Source: Pseudoxanthomonas kaohsiungensis | GTDB lineage: Bacteria > Pseudomonadota > Gammaproteobacteria > Xanthomonadales > Xanthomonadaceae | Length of the DNA: 64,000 nucleotides | Reading direction: 5' to 3' | NCBI RefSeq assembly: GCF_010211765.1 | Contig: NZ_PDWO01000016.1 | Location: forward strand, 1-64,000 | Part shown: in pieces, positions 10,088 to 18,795 of the stretch | Layout of the letters: each line of letters begins with the position of its first letter | How positions within the stretch are numbered: position 1 is the first letter of the stretch | Notes under the pieces: generated by a model | The model's input: only the letters and a program-made list of their open reading frames with translations | The model's database searches: none | Told to the model about the DNA's origin: nothing | Translations under genes and position numbers: made by a program

Positions 10088-10956
10088 CCGTGCACGATTT
10101 TGTCTACCAGCTGCGCCAGCGCCTGGACGGTTTCAGCCCGGTGGAGCGGCGCGTCGCCGATGCGATCCTGGCCGACATCCCGGCCGCGGCGCAGTCGGGC
10201 GTGGGCGAGCTGGCCGCGCGCGCCGGGGTGAGCGTGGCGGCGGTGTCGCGCTTCGCCAAGGCGGTCGGCTGCGCCCATGTGCGCGAGTTGCGCGCGCGTC
10301 TGGCCGAGGCCGGCGCGGTCGGCCGGCGCTTCCTCGAGCAGGCCGACGCGCCGCCGCTGCCGGCGCTGCATGCGCAGATCGCCGGCGATGTCGAAGCGGT
10401 GGTGCGCCGCAACCTGGCCGGCCTGGCCGAGCCGGTGGTCGGCTCGCTGGCGCAGGCGCTGGCCGGCGCGCGCCGCGTGCACGTGTTCGGCATGGGCGGC
10501 AGCTCGGCCGTGTTCGCGCAGGAACTGCAGCACCGCCTCACCCGGCTGGGTCTTCCCGCCGCCGCCTGCAGTGACGCGGTGGCCATGCGCATGCTCGCCG
10601 CGGCGATGGAGCCGGGCGACGTGGTGGTCGCGCTGTCGGTGGGCGGGCTCAACCCGGAACTGCGCGAGGCACTCGAAATCGCCCGCGGCTACGGCGCGCG
10701 GCTGGCGGCGATCACACGCGCCGGCACGCCGCTGGCCGCGCAGGCCGAATGGCTGCTGCCGCTGGTGCTGGACGAGACCGACTTCGTGTTCAAGCCCTCG
10801 GCCTCGCGCTATGCGGTGCTGCTGGCGATCGACGTGCTGGCCACCACCGTGGCCCTGTGCGATGCGGCCGGCAACCGCGAGCGGCTGCGCCGGACCAAGC
10901 TGGCGCTGGACACCTGGCGCGGCGGCGACGACGAACGCCTGCCGCTGGGGGACTGA
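10084..10956 (+). CDS. RpiR/MurR-family transcriptional regulator
   Basis: This 290-residue protein has an N-terminal helix-turn-helix domain (about 1-77; ELAARAGVSVAAVSRFAKAV is the recognition region) and a SIS sugar-isomerase domain from about 110 (GMGGSSAVFAQE). SIS domains in this family bind phosphosugars or other small effectors. The start is GTG 10084, overlapping the permease stop (GTGA). It likely controls this operon in response to a D-amino acid or its breakdown product; the effector is unknown. In the genome the regulator sits between transporter and deacylase, so it is probably autoregulated. Confidence 0.92.
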   Translation: MTVHDFVYQLRQRLDGFSPVERRVADAILADIPAAAQSGVGELAARAGVSVAAVSRFAKAVGCAHVRELRARLAEAGAVGRRFLEQADAPPLPALHAQIAGDVEAVVRRNLAGLAEPVVGSLAQALAGARRVHVFGMGGSSAVFAQELQHRLTRLGLPAAACSDAVAMRMLAAAMEPGDVVVALSVGGLNPELREALEIARGYGARLAAITRAGTPLAAQAEWLLPLVLDETDFVFKPSASRYAVLLAIDVLATTVALCDAAGNRERLRRTKLALDTWRGGDDERLPLGD

Positions 10957-10957
10957 C

Positions 10958-12445
10958 GTGGGCCGCACGCGCTCCCCTGCCCGCCATGACTACGACCTGG
11001 TCGTGCGCGGCGCGTGCGTGTACGACGGCAGCGACGCGCCGGGCGCGGTCGTCGATGTCGGCGTGCGCGACGGCGGCATCGTCGCGGTCGGCACGGTCGA
11101 GGGCAGCGCCGGCGAGACCGTCGACGGCAACGGGCTGGCGCTGGCCCCGGGCTTCATCGACGTGCACACCCACGACGACCTGGAAGTGATCCGCCAGCCG
11201 GCGATGCCGGCCAAGCTGAGCCAGGGCGTGACCACGGTGGTGGTGGGCAACTGCGGGATCAGCGCCAGCCCCGTGGTGCCGGGCGGCGGCGCGGGTGGCG
11301 GCGGCGTGCCCGATCCGATGAACCTGCTCGGCGCCGACGAAGAGTTCGCCTATCCGCGCTTCGCCGACTACCGCGCCGCGGTCGAGGCGGCACGCCCGGC
11401 GGTGAACGTGGCCGCGCTGGTCGGCCACACCGCGCTGCGCCAGAACCACATGGACCGCCTCGACCGTGCCGCCAGCGACGCGGAGGTCGCGGCCATGCGC
11501 GTGCAACTGCGCGAAAGCCTGGACGCCGGCGCGCTGGGCCTCAGCACCGGCCTGGCCTACGCCTCGGCGCTGCAGGCCCCGGACAGCGAGGTGCTGGCGC
11601 TGTCGGAGGAACTGGATGGCCGGCGCCATGCCTACGCCAGCCACCTGCGCGACGAGTTCGCGCGGATCGTGCCGGCGATGGAAGAGGCGATGGCGGTCGG
11701 CCGCCACAGCGGCGCGCCGGTGCGGATCTCGCACCTCAAGTGCGCCGGCGTGGACAACTGGGGCCGCAGCACCGAGGTCCTGGCCGCGCTGGAGCATGCG
11801 GCGCGGGAGCATCGCGCCGACGTCCAGGACGTGGCCTGCGACTGCTACCCCTACGCGGCCAGTTCCTCGACTCTTGACCTGAAGCAGGTGACCGGCGACT
11901 ACGACATCCTGGTCACCTGGTCCGAACCGCATCCGGACCAGGGCGGCCGCCTGCTGGCGGACATCGCCGCCGACTGGCACACCACCCTGGTCGGCGCGGC
12001 ACGGCGGCTGCAGCCGGCCGGCGCGGTGTACCACTGCATGGACGAGGCCGACGTGCGCCGGATCCTGGCCCACCCGCTGACCATGATCGGTTCCGACGGC
12101 CTGCCGCGCGACCCGCGCCCGCATCCGCGCCTGTGGGGCACCTTCCCGCGCGTGCTCGGCCACTACGCGCGCGATGCGGGGCTGTTCCCGCTGCATACCG
12201 CCGTGCACAAGATGACCGGCCTGCCGGCCGCGCGCTTCGGCCTGCACGACCGCGGTGCGATCCGCGCCGGCATGGCGGCCGACCTGGTGCTGTTCGACCC
12301 GGCCACGGTGCGCGACGTGGCCGACTTCCACAATCCGGTGCAGCCGGCCGCGGGCATCCACGCCGTCTGGGTCAACGGCCGCCGCGCCTACGACGGCCAG
12401 GCGGTGGCTGCCGGGCGCCACGGCCGCTTCCTCGCGCCGCGCTGA
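10958..12445 (+). CDS. N-acyl-D-amino-acid deacylase (D-aminoacylase)
   Basis: This amidohydrolase-superfamily enzyme of 495 residues hydrolyses N-acyl-D-amino acids to the free D-amino acid plus a fatty or acetyl acid. Zinc-site residues are visible: H70-T-H72 (IDVHTHDD), C99 (VGNCGIS), H in SHLR and SHLK, and D in MIGSDGLPRDPRPHPR. The last two regions and the length match characterised D-aminoacylases of about 480-495 residues. The start is GTG 10958, one base after the rpiR stop region. The C-terminal strand domain (ADLVLFDPATV) is the usual amidohydrolase beta-sandwich. Physiological substrates might be peptidoglycan- or lipopeptide-derived. Confidence 0.93.
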   Translation: MGRTRSPARHDYDLVVRGACVYDGSDAPGAVVDVGVRDGGIVAVGTVEGSAGETVDGNGLALAPGFIDVHTHDDLEVIRQPAMPAKLSQGVTTVVVGNCGISASPVVPGGGAGGGGVPDPMNLLGADEEFAYPRFADYRAAVEAARPAVNVAALVGHTALRQNHMDRLDRAASDAEVAAMRVQLRESLDAGALGLSTGLAYASALQAPDSEVLALSEELDGRRHAYASHLRDEFARIVPAMEEAMAVGRHSGAPVRISHLKCAGVDNWGRSTEVLAALEHAAREHRADVQDVACDCYPYAASSSTLDLKQVTGDYDILVTWSEPHPDQGGRLLADIAADWHTTLVGAARRLQPAGAVYHCMDEADVRRILAHPLTMIGSDGLPRDPRPHPRLWGTFPRVLGHYARDAGLFPLHTAVHKMTGLPAARFGLHDRGAIRAGMAADLVLFDPATVRDVADFHNPVQPAAGIHAVWVNGRRAYDGQAVAAGRHGRFLAPR

Positions 12446-12472
12446 CTTCCTTCCGTTCCCAGGAGACGATCC

Positions 12473-12865
12473 ATGAGCGACATCATCCGCTACGGCGCCG
12501 AGGGCGGCACCGGCCAGGGCCGGCAGCACATGCCGTTCTCGCGCGCGGTGCAGGCCGACGGCTGGCTGTACGTGTCGGGGCAGGTACCAATGCGCGACGG
12601 CGAACTGGTCACCGGCAACGTCACCGAGCAGGCGCACGTGGTGATCCAGTCGCTGCTGGCGATCCTGGCCGAGGCCGGCTACGGTCCCGAGCACGTGGTC
12701 CGCTGCGGGGTGTGGCTGGACGATACGCGCGACTTCTACGCGTTCAACAACGTGTTCCGGCACTACTTCGGCGAGCACCCGCCGGCGCGCGCCTGCGTGG
12801 AATCGCGGATGGTGGTCGACTGCAAGGTCGAGGTGGACTGCGTGGCGTACAAGCGTCCCGGGTGA
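12473..12865 (+). CDS. RidA-family enamine/imine deaminase
   Basis: This 130-residue member of the YjgF/YER057c/UK114 family hydrolyses reactive enamine/imine intermediates made by PLP-dependent dehydratases. The conserved core is present: YVSGQVPMRDGELV, then the basic/acidic closing motif RACVESRMVVDCKVEVDCVAY, where the Arg and Glu of R-x-C-V-E-S correspond to the active-site Arg and partner Glu. A good Shine-Dalgarno (AGGAGA) precedes ATG 12473. It ends the D-amino-acid operon and fits as a detoxifier of the aldolase/dehydratase product. Confidence 0.93.
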   Translation: MSDIIRYGAEGGTGQGRQHMPFSRAVQADGWLYVSGQVPMRDGELVTGNVTEQAHVVIQSLLAILAEAGYGPEHVVRCGVWLDDTRDFYAFNNVFRHYFGEHPPARACVESRMVVDCKVEVDCVAYKRPG

Positions 12866-12943
12866 TCGCGCTGCTCCCGGGGCCGAATCGTTGGCTGCCG
12901 GGCGCCATGGCAACGGTGAGCGGCTCGCGGAACGTGCGGCGCG

Positions 12944-13320
12944 GTCGCCCATGAGGATGGGCTCCTACAGGGGTCCGCATGCCGCGCAAGGAATCCCGCA
13001 CGCCGCGCAACCAAACGCGCACCGCCACGCTTCCCGTGTAGGAGCCGATTCATCGGCGACCCGATGACGGCCGCACCGGCGAGTCCGTCGCGATTCCGGC
13101 GGCGCGGTCGCCCATGAGGATGGGCTCCTACAGGGATCCCCACGCCGCGCAAGGAATCCCGCACGCCGCGCAACCAACCGCGCACCGCCACGCTTCCCGC
13201 GTAGGAGCCGATTCATCGGCGACCCGATGACGACCGCACCGGCGAGGCCGTCGCGATTCATCGGCGACCCGATGACGGCCGCACCGGCGAGGCCGTCGCG
13301 ATACCGGCGGCGCGGTCGCC
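12944..13320. repeat. Tandemly duplicated REP module
   Basis: A 163-base unit beginning with an inverted GTAG REP (12944-12968) and containing a direct second-type REP GTAGGAGCCGATTCATCGGCGAC (13038-13060) is repeated from 13107 (13107-13131; 13201-13223). Within the second unit a 45-base block (13210-13254) is itself duplicated exactly in register at 13255-13299 with one base change. The third occurrence of the lead-in (13315) is broken off. The whole gap 12866-13346 holds only these repeats; I see no gene in it. Confidence 0.9.
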
Positions 13321-13346
13321 TCGCGGCGCGTTGCCCCCGGCGGGCC

Positions 13347-14618
13347 TCAATCCAGCGGGCAGTCGGCGATCCGGTCCATCCGGATGCGGTTGGCGAACAG
13401 CGAGAACGCGAGCATGCCGGCCAGGCCGCTGGCGCGGTGCGCCCACGGCGGCAGCCAGCGCGGTGGCGCGAGGGTGCCGTCGTCGAACAGCGGTTCGAAG
13501 CGCACCAGGTCGTCCAGGGTCATCTTGCCGGCGAACAGCCAGCGGCACAGGCGCAGCCGGTCCTGCTGCAGCGCGCGGCGGAAGAAGGTGTGCACGCCGA
13601 TCAGCCCGCGCAGGTACACGGTGTCCTTGGTGAAGGCGTGGCCGCCGGTGAGCGGCACGCCGCGGAATACGCGCTGGGCCGAGACGAAGCTCTCCGCCTC
13701 GTTCTGCCCGCCGTCGAGGAAGTAGCGGAACACCTGCAGGAAGTCGGCGCCCTCCAGCGCCATGGCCACCGCGTCGATGCGCATGCTGATCCGCTTCATG
13801 CGCTCGATGTCGATGCTGCCGGTGATCTGTTCGGCGAACGTGGCCAGGCCCTCCTGGGTGGCGGTGACCCGCGGCGAGGCCAGGCCCAGGCTGCGCAGGT
13901 GCGGCTGTTCGCGGCCGTTGATCGCGGTGAGCGAATGCACCAGCGCCTCGTGGTGGAACAGCTGGCGGCGGTCGTAATCGCTGAAGGCGGCGCCGGCGCG
14001 CAGGCGGATCCGCGACGGGCCGGCGGCGGCCTTGGCGATCAGTTCCGGGTCCAGCTCCACCGTGATCACGCGCGCGCCGAAGAACTCGTCCAGGTCGCGC
14101 TGCAACTGCAGCGACAGCGCGGTCGCCGAGATCGGCACCTGTTCCTGCGGCGCGAGCAGCTCGTGGTCCAGCTCGCTGGCGATCTGGATGAAGTGCCCCG
14201 CGGCCTCGCGTGCGGTGGGGCCGTCGCCGGGCAGCACCTCGTCCGGGCGGCCGAACAGTGCGATCGACTCGGTGCAGGCCTGCGCCGTGCCCAGCACCTC
14301 GAGCAGCGCGGCAGCGCGGCTCCAGCTGGCCGCGGACTCGCGCAGGTAGTCGCCGAGCGGATGGCCGGGCTCGGCCGCGATGGCGATCGCGTCCAGTTCG
14401 CGCCGTTGCGCGCCGAAGTCCAGTGGCCGATAGGCGACCTCCGGCAACGCCGCCACGCCGCGATGCCAGCGCTCCAGGAACTCGACCTGGACCCGGGCCG
14501 GCCAGCTGGCCAGCGCCAGCAGGCGGATGTCGCGCACCGCCTCGACCATGCGCGCGTCGAGCGCGGCGTGGTGGACCACGTCGCGCGGCGCGCCGGTCAT
14601 GATGGCGGGCCCGCTCAT
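13347..14618 (-). CDS. DUF1704 (QEGLA-motif) putative metallo-carboxypeptidase-like protein
   Basis: This 423-residue protein belongs to the DUF1704 / flavohemoglobin-expression-modulating QEGLA family. The hallmark features are HEALVHSLT (a gluzincin-like HExxxH variant) and, some 35 residues later, TATQEGLATFAEQ, giving H, E, H and E ligands for a metal. Relatives include the eukaryotic tyrosine carboxypeptidases MATCAP1/2, so a peptidase role is possible; the bacterial function is not known. The start MSGPAIMTG at 14618 (or the M six residues later) is preferred over a long low-complexity extension upstream. It is followed on the same strand by nothing close. Confidence 0.82.
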   Translation of the reverse strand: MSGPAIMTGAPRDVVHHAALDARMVEAVRDIRLLALASWPARVQVEFLERWHRGVAALPEVAYRPLDFGAQRRELDAIAIAAEPGHPLGDYLRESAASWSRAAALLEVLGTAQACTESIALFGRPDEVLPGDGPTAREAAGHFIQIASELDHELLAPQEQVPISATALSLQLQRDLDEFFGARVITVELDPELIAKAAAGPSRIRLRAGAAFSDYDRRQLFHHEALVHSLTAINGREQPHLRSLGLASPRVTATQEGLATFAEQITGSIDIERMKRISMRIDAVAMALEGADFLQVFRYFLDGGQNEAESFVSAQRVFRGVPLTGGHAFTKDTVYLRGLIGVHTFFRRALQQDRLRLCRWLFAGKMTLDDLVRFEPLFDDGTLAPPRWLPPWAHRASGLAGMLAFSLFANRIRMDRIADCPLD

Positions 14619-14775
14619 CCGGCCAACCGGGCTCGCAGGCCGGCGAGGGGCAAAGCGACCACGCGGATGGGCAGGGGCATCGGCATACGCTGGCGCAGGA
14701 GGTCGCAGCCAGTCTAGCCAAGCCGTCCGCCGGCCGGCGTTCACGGCGGGGAAACGCCCGCGCGGGAACCCTGCT

Positions 14776-14952
14776 GGCGAGCCGCTTGCCCTGGCCATCG
14801 GCGACCGGGTCCTCACCCTGCCGCTGGCGGTGTCGGGTTCCGGTGCGCGCTACGCCGACGCCCAGGGCAACGAGCTGTGGACCAAGGGCATGGAGGACGG
14901 CAGGTTGACCCTGGCCGGCGAGCCGCCGCGCACCTGCGTTGCGGCGGAGTAG
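14776..14952 (+). pseudogene. Remnant of an MliC-type lysozyme-inhibitor domain
   Basis: The frame reads LTLPLAVSGSGARYADAQGNELWTKGMEDGRLTL and ends in RTCVAAE plus a stop. This is the signature second half of MliC/PliC domains, which inhibit c-type lysozyme: S-G-x-x-Y at the start, W-T-K-G in the middle, a Cys near the end. Upstream, where the signal peptide and first strands should be, the frame contains no start codon, leader or Shine-Dalgarno and runs into the opposite-strand DUF1704 gene. I read it as the 3' half of a decayed gene; a spurious match is the other option. Confidence 0.5.
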
Positions 14953-14967
14953 CCGCCCGGCCGCGCG

Positions 14968-16086
14968 TCAGCGGCGCGGGTATTTCTCGTCCAGGCGCTT
15001 GCGCAGTGCCTTGTTCTGCACGCGCGCGTCCGACTTCTGCGCCAGCCGGGTGGCCAGGCGGTCGGCGGCGCCAGCGATCTCGTCGCGCAGCTTGAGGTAG
15101 TTGGCGACGCGCGCCGGATCCAGCGCACCAGCCTCGATCGCCGCGCGGATCGCACAGCCCGGTTCGCTGCGATGGGCGCAGTCGCTGAAGCGGCATTGCG
15201 CGGCGACCGCCTCGATGTCGGCGAAGCCGCCGTCGGCGAGTTCTTCCTCGCCGGTGGGCTTGAGCTCGCGCATGCCGGGCGTATCGATCAGGCAGGCGCC
15301 CGACGGCAGCGCGATCAGCGCGCGATGGGTGGTGGTGTGGCGGCCGCGCGAATCGTGCTCGCGCACCGCGCTGGTGCGCATGCGTTCCTCGCCGAGCAGG
15401 CTGTTGGTCAGGGTCGACTTGCCCGCGCCGGAGGAACCGACCAGCACCGCGGTGCACCCGGGCGCCAGCCACGGCGCCAGCGCGGCGACCGCGTCGCCGT
15501 CCTTGGCGTTGAGCGCGAGCACCGGCACCCCCTGCGCGCGCAGGTCGGCCAGCGCGGCCAGCGCGGCATCGACGTCGGCGCCGTCGCGGTCGGCCTTGGT
15601 CAGCACGACGACCGGCTGCACGCCGCCCCCGCCGACCAGCAGCAGGTAGCGCTCGATCCGGCGCGGGTTGAAGTCCGCGTCCAGGCCGCAGACCACGAAC
15701 GCGGTATCGACGTTGGCCGCGATCACCTGCTGCTGGTAGTGCTCGCCGGCCGCCGCGCGCTTGATCGCGCTGCGCCGTGGCAGCAGGGCCAGGATCCGGC
15801 GGCCGTCGTGCAGCACCCAGTCGCCGACCGCGGCGCGTTCGTGCAGCGGGATGCCGTCGGCCGTGAATACCGGGCGACGCTGCCACTCCGGCGGCGACTC
15901 GGCGCGGAAACCCGTGTCGGGGGCGTCGGCGAGCACGTAGCCGGTGCGGTGCTGTTCGCTCACCCGCGCCGGGCGGGCGCCGGGATGGCCCGCCGCCAGC
16001 GCCTGCCAGTCCGTGTCCTCCGCTTCGCCCACCCACGGCCAGCCGATGCGGCGCAGGGAGGGGTAGTCGGGGGCGGCAGGCGTCAT
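14968..16086 (-). CDS. rsgA: Ribosome small-subunit-dependent GTPase A
   Basis: This 372-residue circularly permuted GTPase releases assembly factors from the maturing 30S subunit. It has an N-terminal OB-like domain, then the permuted order G4 (VLTKADRD), G5 region, G1 (VGSSGAGKSTL, about residue 217), switch with G2 and G3 (DTPGMREL), and a C-terminal zinc domain with CRFSDCAHRSEPGC. Length is typical. ATG 16084-16086 starts MTPAAPDY. It stands alone on the minus strand. Confidence 0.96.
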   Translation of the reverse strand: MTPAAPDYPSLRRIGWPWVGEAEDTDWQALAAGHPGARPARVSEQHRTGYVLADAPDTGFRAESPPEWQRRPVFTADGIPLHERAAVGDWVLHDGRRILALLPRRSAIKRAAAGEHYQQQVIAANVDTAFVVCGLDADFNPRRIERYLLLVGGGGVQPVVVLTKADRDGADVDAALAALADLRAQGVPVLALNAKDGDAVAALAPWLAPGCTAVLVGSSGAGKSTLTNSLLGEERMRTSAVREHDSRGRHTTTHRALIALPSGACLIDTPGMRELKPTGEEELADGGFADIEAVAAQCRFSDCAHRSEPGCAIRAAIEAGALDPARVANYLKLRDEIAGAADRLATRLAQKSDARVQNKALRKRLDEKYPRR

Positions 16087-16224
16087 CGACGCATTGTAGT
16101 CAGCCGCGGGCGACGAACCCAGCGGAACGGACCGACGCCCTGCCCCCTCGTACGAAGAGATGCCGTGTCGCGCACGCGGGTCCCGCGGCAGGCACGCCGA
16201 CCTGCCGGCTGCCCGGGCGGTGGT

Positions 16225-17202
16225 TCAGTCCGCGGCGGCGGTGGCGCGCCCGTCGCGGTCGAGCAGGCCGTGCATGGACAGCCAGCGCACGTAGGCATCG
16301 AACCAGCCGGTACTTGTGGTGGTCTTGGGGTACATGCCGAAGCCGTGCCCGCCCTGCTCGTAGAAGTGGAACTCGACCGGACGGCCGGCCGCGCGCCAGC
16401 TCTCGACCAGGCCGAAGCCGCTGTTGGCGAACAGGCCGTCGTCGGCGGCCAGGGCGATGAACAGCGGTGGCGCATCGGCCGGCACGGCCACCGGCGCCAG
16501 CGGGCCGTAGATGTTGGCGATGAACGCCGGCCTGGCCTCTTCGCCGGCCAGGGTGGTGGCCATGGTCAGCATGGCGCCGGCGGAAAAGCCGACCATGCCG
16601 ATCCGCTGCGGATCCACGCCCCACTCGCCGGCGCGTTCGCGCACCAGGGCGAAGGCGGCGCGGGCATCGGCGATCTGCGGGCCCAGGCCGGCGATCGCCT
16701 CGGCCGGGTCCATGCGCCGCGGCGGACCGCCGGCGAACATCTCGCGCATCGACTGCTCGAAGGCCTTCATTTCGGCCGGGGTCTGGTTGAGCCGGTACTT
16801 CAGCACGAACGCGGCCACGCCACGGTCGGCCAGCGCGCGGGCCACGTCCCAGCCCTCGTTCTCCATCGACAGGGTGCGGAAGCCGCCGCCCGGGGCGACG
16901 ATCACGGCGGTGCCGGTGGCCTTGGCCGGGTCGGGCAGGAACGGGGTCAGGGTGGCCACGGTGACGTTGCGCGCGAAGACCCTCTCGTACTGGCGATGCC
17001 ACGACTCGGCGGTGCCGGCCCCCGGCAAGGCACCGGTGCCCAGTTCGATGGCATCGGGCTGGGCCGGGATCGCGATCGGGACCATCGCGTCGTCCTGCGC
17101 CCGTGCGGCCGGCACGGCGGACAACCCGGCCAGAGCGAACAGCCAGGCCGCCGCGTGGGCGAACGCGGCAGTGCGCGGGAGCGCGCGGGGAGTGGACGTC
17201 AT
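16225..17202 (-). CDS. Secreted alpha/beta hydrolase (acetyl-xylan-esterase-like)
   Basis: This 325-residue protein has an N-terminal signal peptide (hydrophobic stretch about 12-32, ending PAARAQ) and an alpha/beta-hydrolase core. The oxyanion-hole motif is APGGGF and the nucleophile is GFSAG near 200. The Asp is in LAADDGLF and the His in GGHGFGMY. It resembles BD-FAE/acetyl-xylan esterases, which deacetylate carbohydrate; substrate is inferred only by family. Start ATG 17202 has AGGAGG upstream, which decides against the earlier frame beginning MLASAHAS. Confidence 0.87.
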   Translation of the reverse strand: MTSTPRALPRTAAFAHAAAWLFALAGLSAVPAARAQDDAMVPIAIPAQPDAIELGTGALPGAGTAESWHRQYERVFARNVTVATLTPFLPDPAKATGTAVIVAPGGGFRTLSMENEGWDVARALADRGVAAFVLKYRLNQTPAEMKAFEQSMREMFAGGPPRRMDPAEAIAGLGPQIADARAAFALVRERAGEWGVDPQRIGMVGFSAGAMLTMATTLAGEEARPAFIANIYGPLAPVAVPADAPPLFIALAADDGLFANSGFGLVESWRAAGRPVEFHFYEQGGHGFGMYPKTTTSTGWFDAYVRWLSMHGLLDRDGRATAAAD

Positions 17203-17503
17203 CGGGTTGCCTCCTGGATGGGACGATTCGAGTGCGGATGCATGCGCGCTGGCGAGCATAGGCCAGCGTCCGCGGCGCAGTGATCAGGAGTTGCGTGGCC
17301 GACATAACGCCTTGGTGATGGCTGTGCGGCGCGGAATGGGCGCACCGGCTTGCGGCCCCTCCATCCGCGGTCCGGCCCGGGCTCCGTTGCGACAGAAACA
17401 GATCGCCCCGGCGCGTCCGTTGCGTCCCCAATGGCAACAGGCACTTGCGGGCGCTTTTTTCGCTACCATGCGAACCTCTTCCCACCCCCGCCGGCGTGCC
17501 GCC
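17203..17503. other. Intergenic region between divergent genes
   Basis: About 300 bases between the hydrolase and the aminotransferase contain no reading frame I can support, and no clear repeat or hairpin. The promoters of both genes should lie here but I cannot pick them out. Confidence 0.6.
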
Positions 17504-18778
17504 ATGTCCATCGAGAAACCGCTCAGCGTCCGCGAGCGCCTGTCAGAAGTCCGCTACGAGATCCGCGGAGAACTGGCCCGGCGAGCGCATGCGCTGGAGG
17601 CGGAAGGACGCACGCTGATCAAGCTCAACATCGGCAATCCCGGCGCGTTCGGTTTCCGCGCCCCCGCGCACCTGCAGCGGGCGATCATCGACGACATCGA
17701 CCACACCGACCCCTACACCCACCAGCTCGGCCTGCCGGCCGCGCGCGAGGCGCTGGCCTCGGCCTACCGCGCGCGCAACGCACCGCACGTGGACAGCGAC
17801 CGGGTGTTCGTCGGCAACGGCGTGTCCGAGCTGATCGACATGACCCTGCGCGCCCTGCTCAATCCGGGCGACGAAGTCCTGGTGCCCTCGCCCGACTACC
17901 CGCTGTGGTCGGCGGCCACCATCCTCAACGACGGCCGCCCGGTGTACTACCGCTGCGCGCCGGAGAACGGCTTCCTGCCCGACCCGGTCGAGGTCGAGGG
18001 CCTGGTCTCCTCGCGCACCCGCGCGATCGTGCTGATCAACCCGAACAACCCGACCGGCGCGGTCTACCCGCGCGAGCTGCTCGAGCGCCTGGTCGCCATC
18101 GCCCAGCGCCACAACCTGCTGCTGCTGGTCGACGAGATCTACGACCAGGTGCTGTACGACGGCGCCGCGTTCGAGCCGCTGGCGCCGATCGCCGGCGACC
18201 ACCCGTGCATCACCTTCAGCGGCCTGAGCAAGGTCCATCGCGCCTGCGGCTGGCGGGTCGGCTGGGCCGTGCTCACGGGCACCCGCGAGCGCACCTCCGA
18301 GTACCGCAACGCGCTGGACCTGCTGTCGGGCCTGCGCCTGTGCGCCAACGTCGCCGGCCAGTACGCGATCGCCGCGGCGGTCAACGGCCCGGACACGATC
18401 AGCGAACTGTGCGCGCCCGGTGGGCGCCTGTACGAGACCCGGCGCGCGGTGATCGAGGCCTGCGCCGCCAGCGAGCACCTGCGGCTGGTCGAACCGGCCG
18501 GCGCGCTGTACGCGTTCCCGTCGGTGGTCGGTCCGGCGGCGCGCGGCTTCGACGACCACCAGTTCGCGCTGGAGCTGCTGGAGACTGAGGGCGTGCTGAT
18601 CGTGCCCGGCTCCAGCTTCAACGTGCCCTACCGCGACCATTTCCGCGTCACCCTGCTGCCGCAGGCCGGGGTGATGGGCGAGGTGTTCGGGCGTATCGAC
18701 CGTGCGCTGGCGCGCCGTGCCGAAGCGGCGACCAAGGTCGTGCCGCTGAAGGCCAAGTCGCGGCACGCGGCGGCCTGA
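17504..18778 (+). CDS. alaA: Pyridoxal-dependent aminotransferase, AlaA-like
   Basis: This 424-residue fold-type I aminotransferase forms alanine from pyruvate and glutamate in the AlaA/YfbQ family. Visible landmarks: the N-terminal KLNIGNP substrate loop, NPNNPTGAVYP, the PLP-phosphate site LSKVHRACGWRVGW with the Schiff-base Lys in FSGLSK, and the conserved late Arg in DHFRVTLLPQ. Start ATG 17504 (MSIEKPL) is chosen; an in-frame ATG 36 bases upstream adds a basic, Pro-rich run. Downstream genes follow closely on the same strand. Confidence 0.9.
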   Translation: MSIEKPLSVRERLSEVRYEIRGELARRAHALEAEGRTLIKLNIGNPGAFGFRAPAHLQRAIIDDIDHTDPYTHQLGLPAAREALASAYRARNAPHVDSDRVFVGNGVSELIDMTLRALLNPGDEVLVPSPDYPLWSAATILNDGRPVYYRCAPENGFLPDPVEVEGLVSSRTRAIVLINPNNPTGAVYPRELLERLVAIAQRHNLLLLVDEIYDQVLYDGAAFEPLAPIAGDHPCITFSGLSKVHRACGWRVGWAVLTGTRERTSEYRNALDLLSGLRLCANVAGQYAIAAAVNGPDTISELCAPGGRLYETRRAVIEACAASEHLRLVEPAGALYAFPSVVGPAARGFDDHQFALELLETEGVLIVPGSSFNVPYRDHFRVTLLPQAGVMGEVFGRIDRALARRAEAATKVVPLKAKSRHAAA

Positions 18779-18795
18779 GCGCGACCCGCCGCACG

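Noticed and set aside
12944-13320. Possible CRISPR array
   Set aside because: Repeat units vary in type and orientation, spacers are repeats themselves, and no cas genes are near.
15172-17283. A 703-residue plus-strand open frame opposite rsgA and the hydrolase
   Set aside because: Antisense shadow of well-supported minus-strand genes, with no initiation site or domain.
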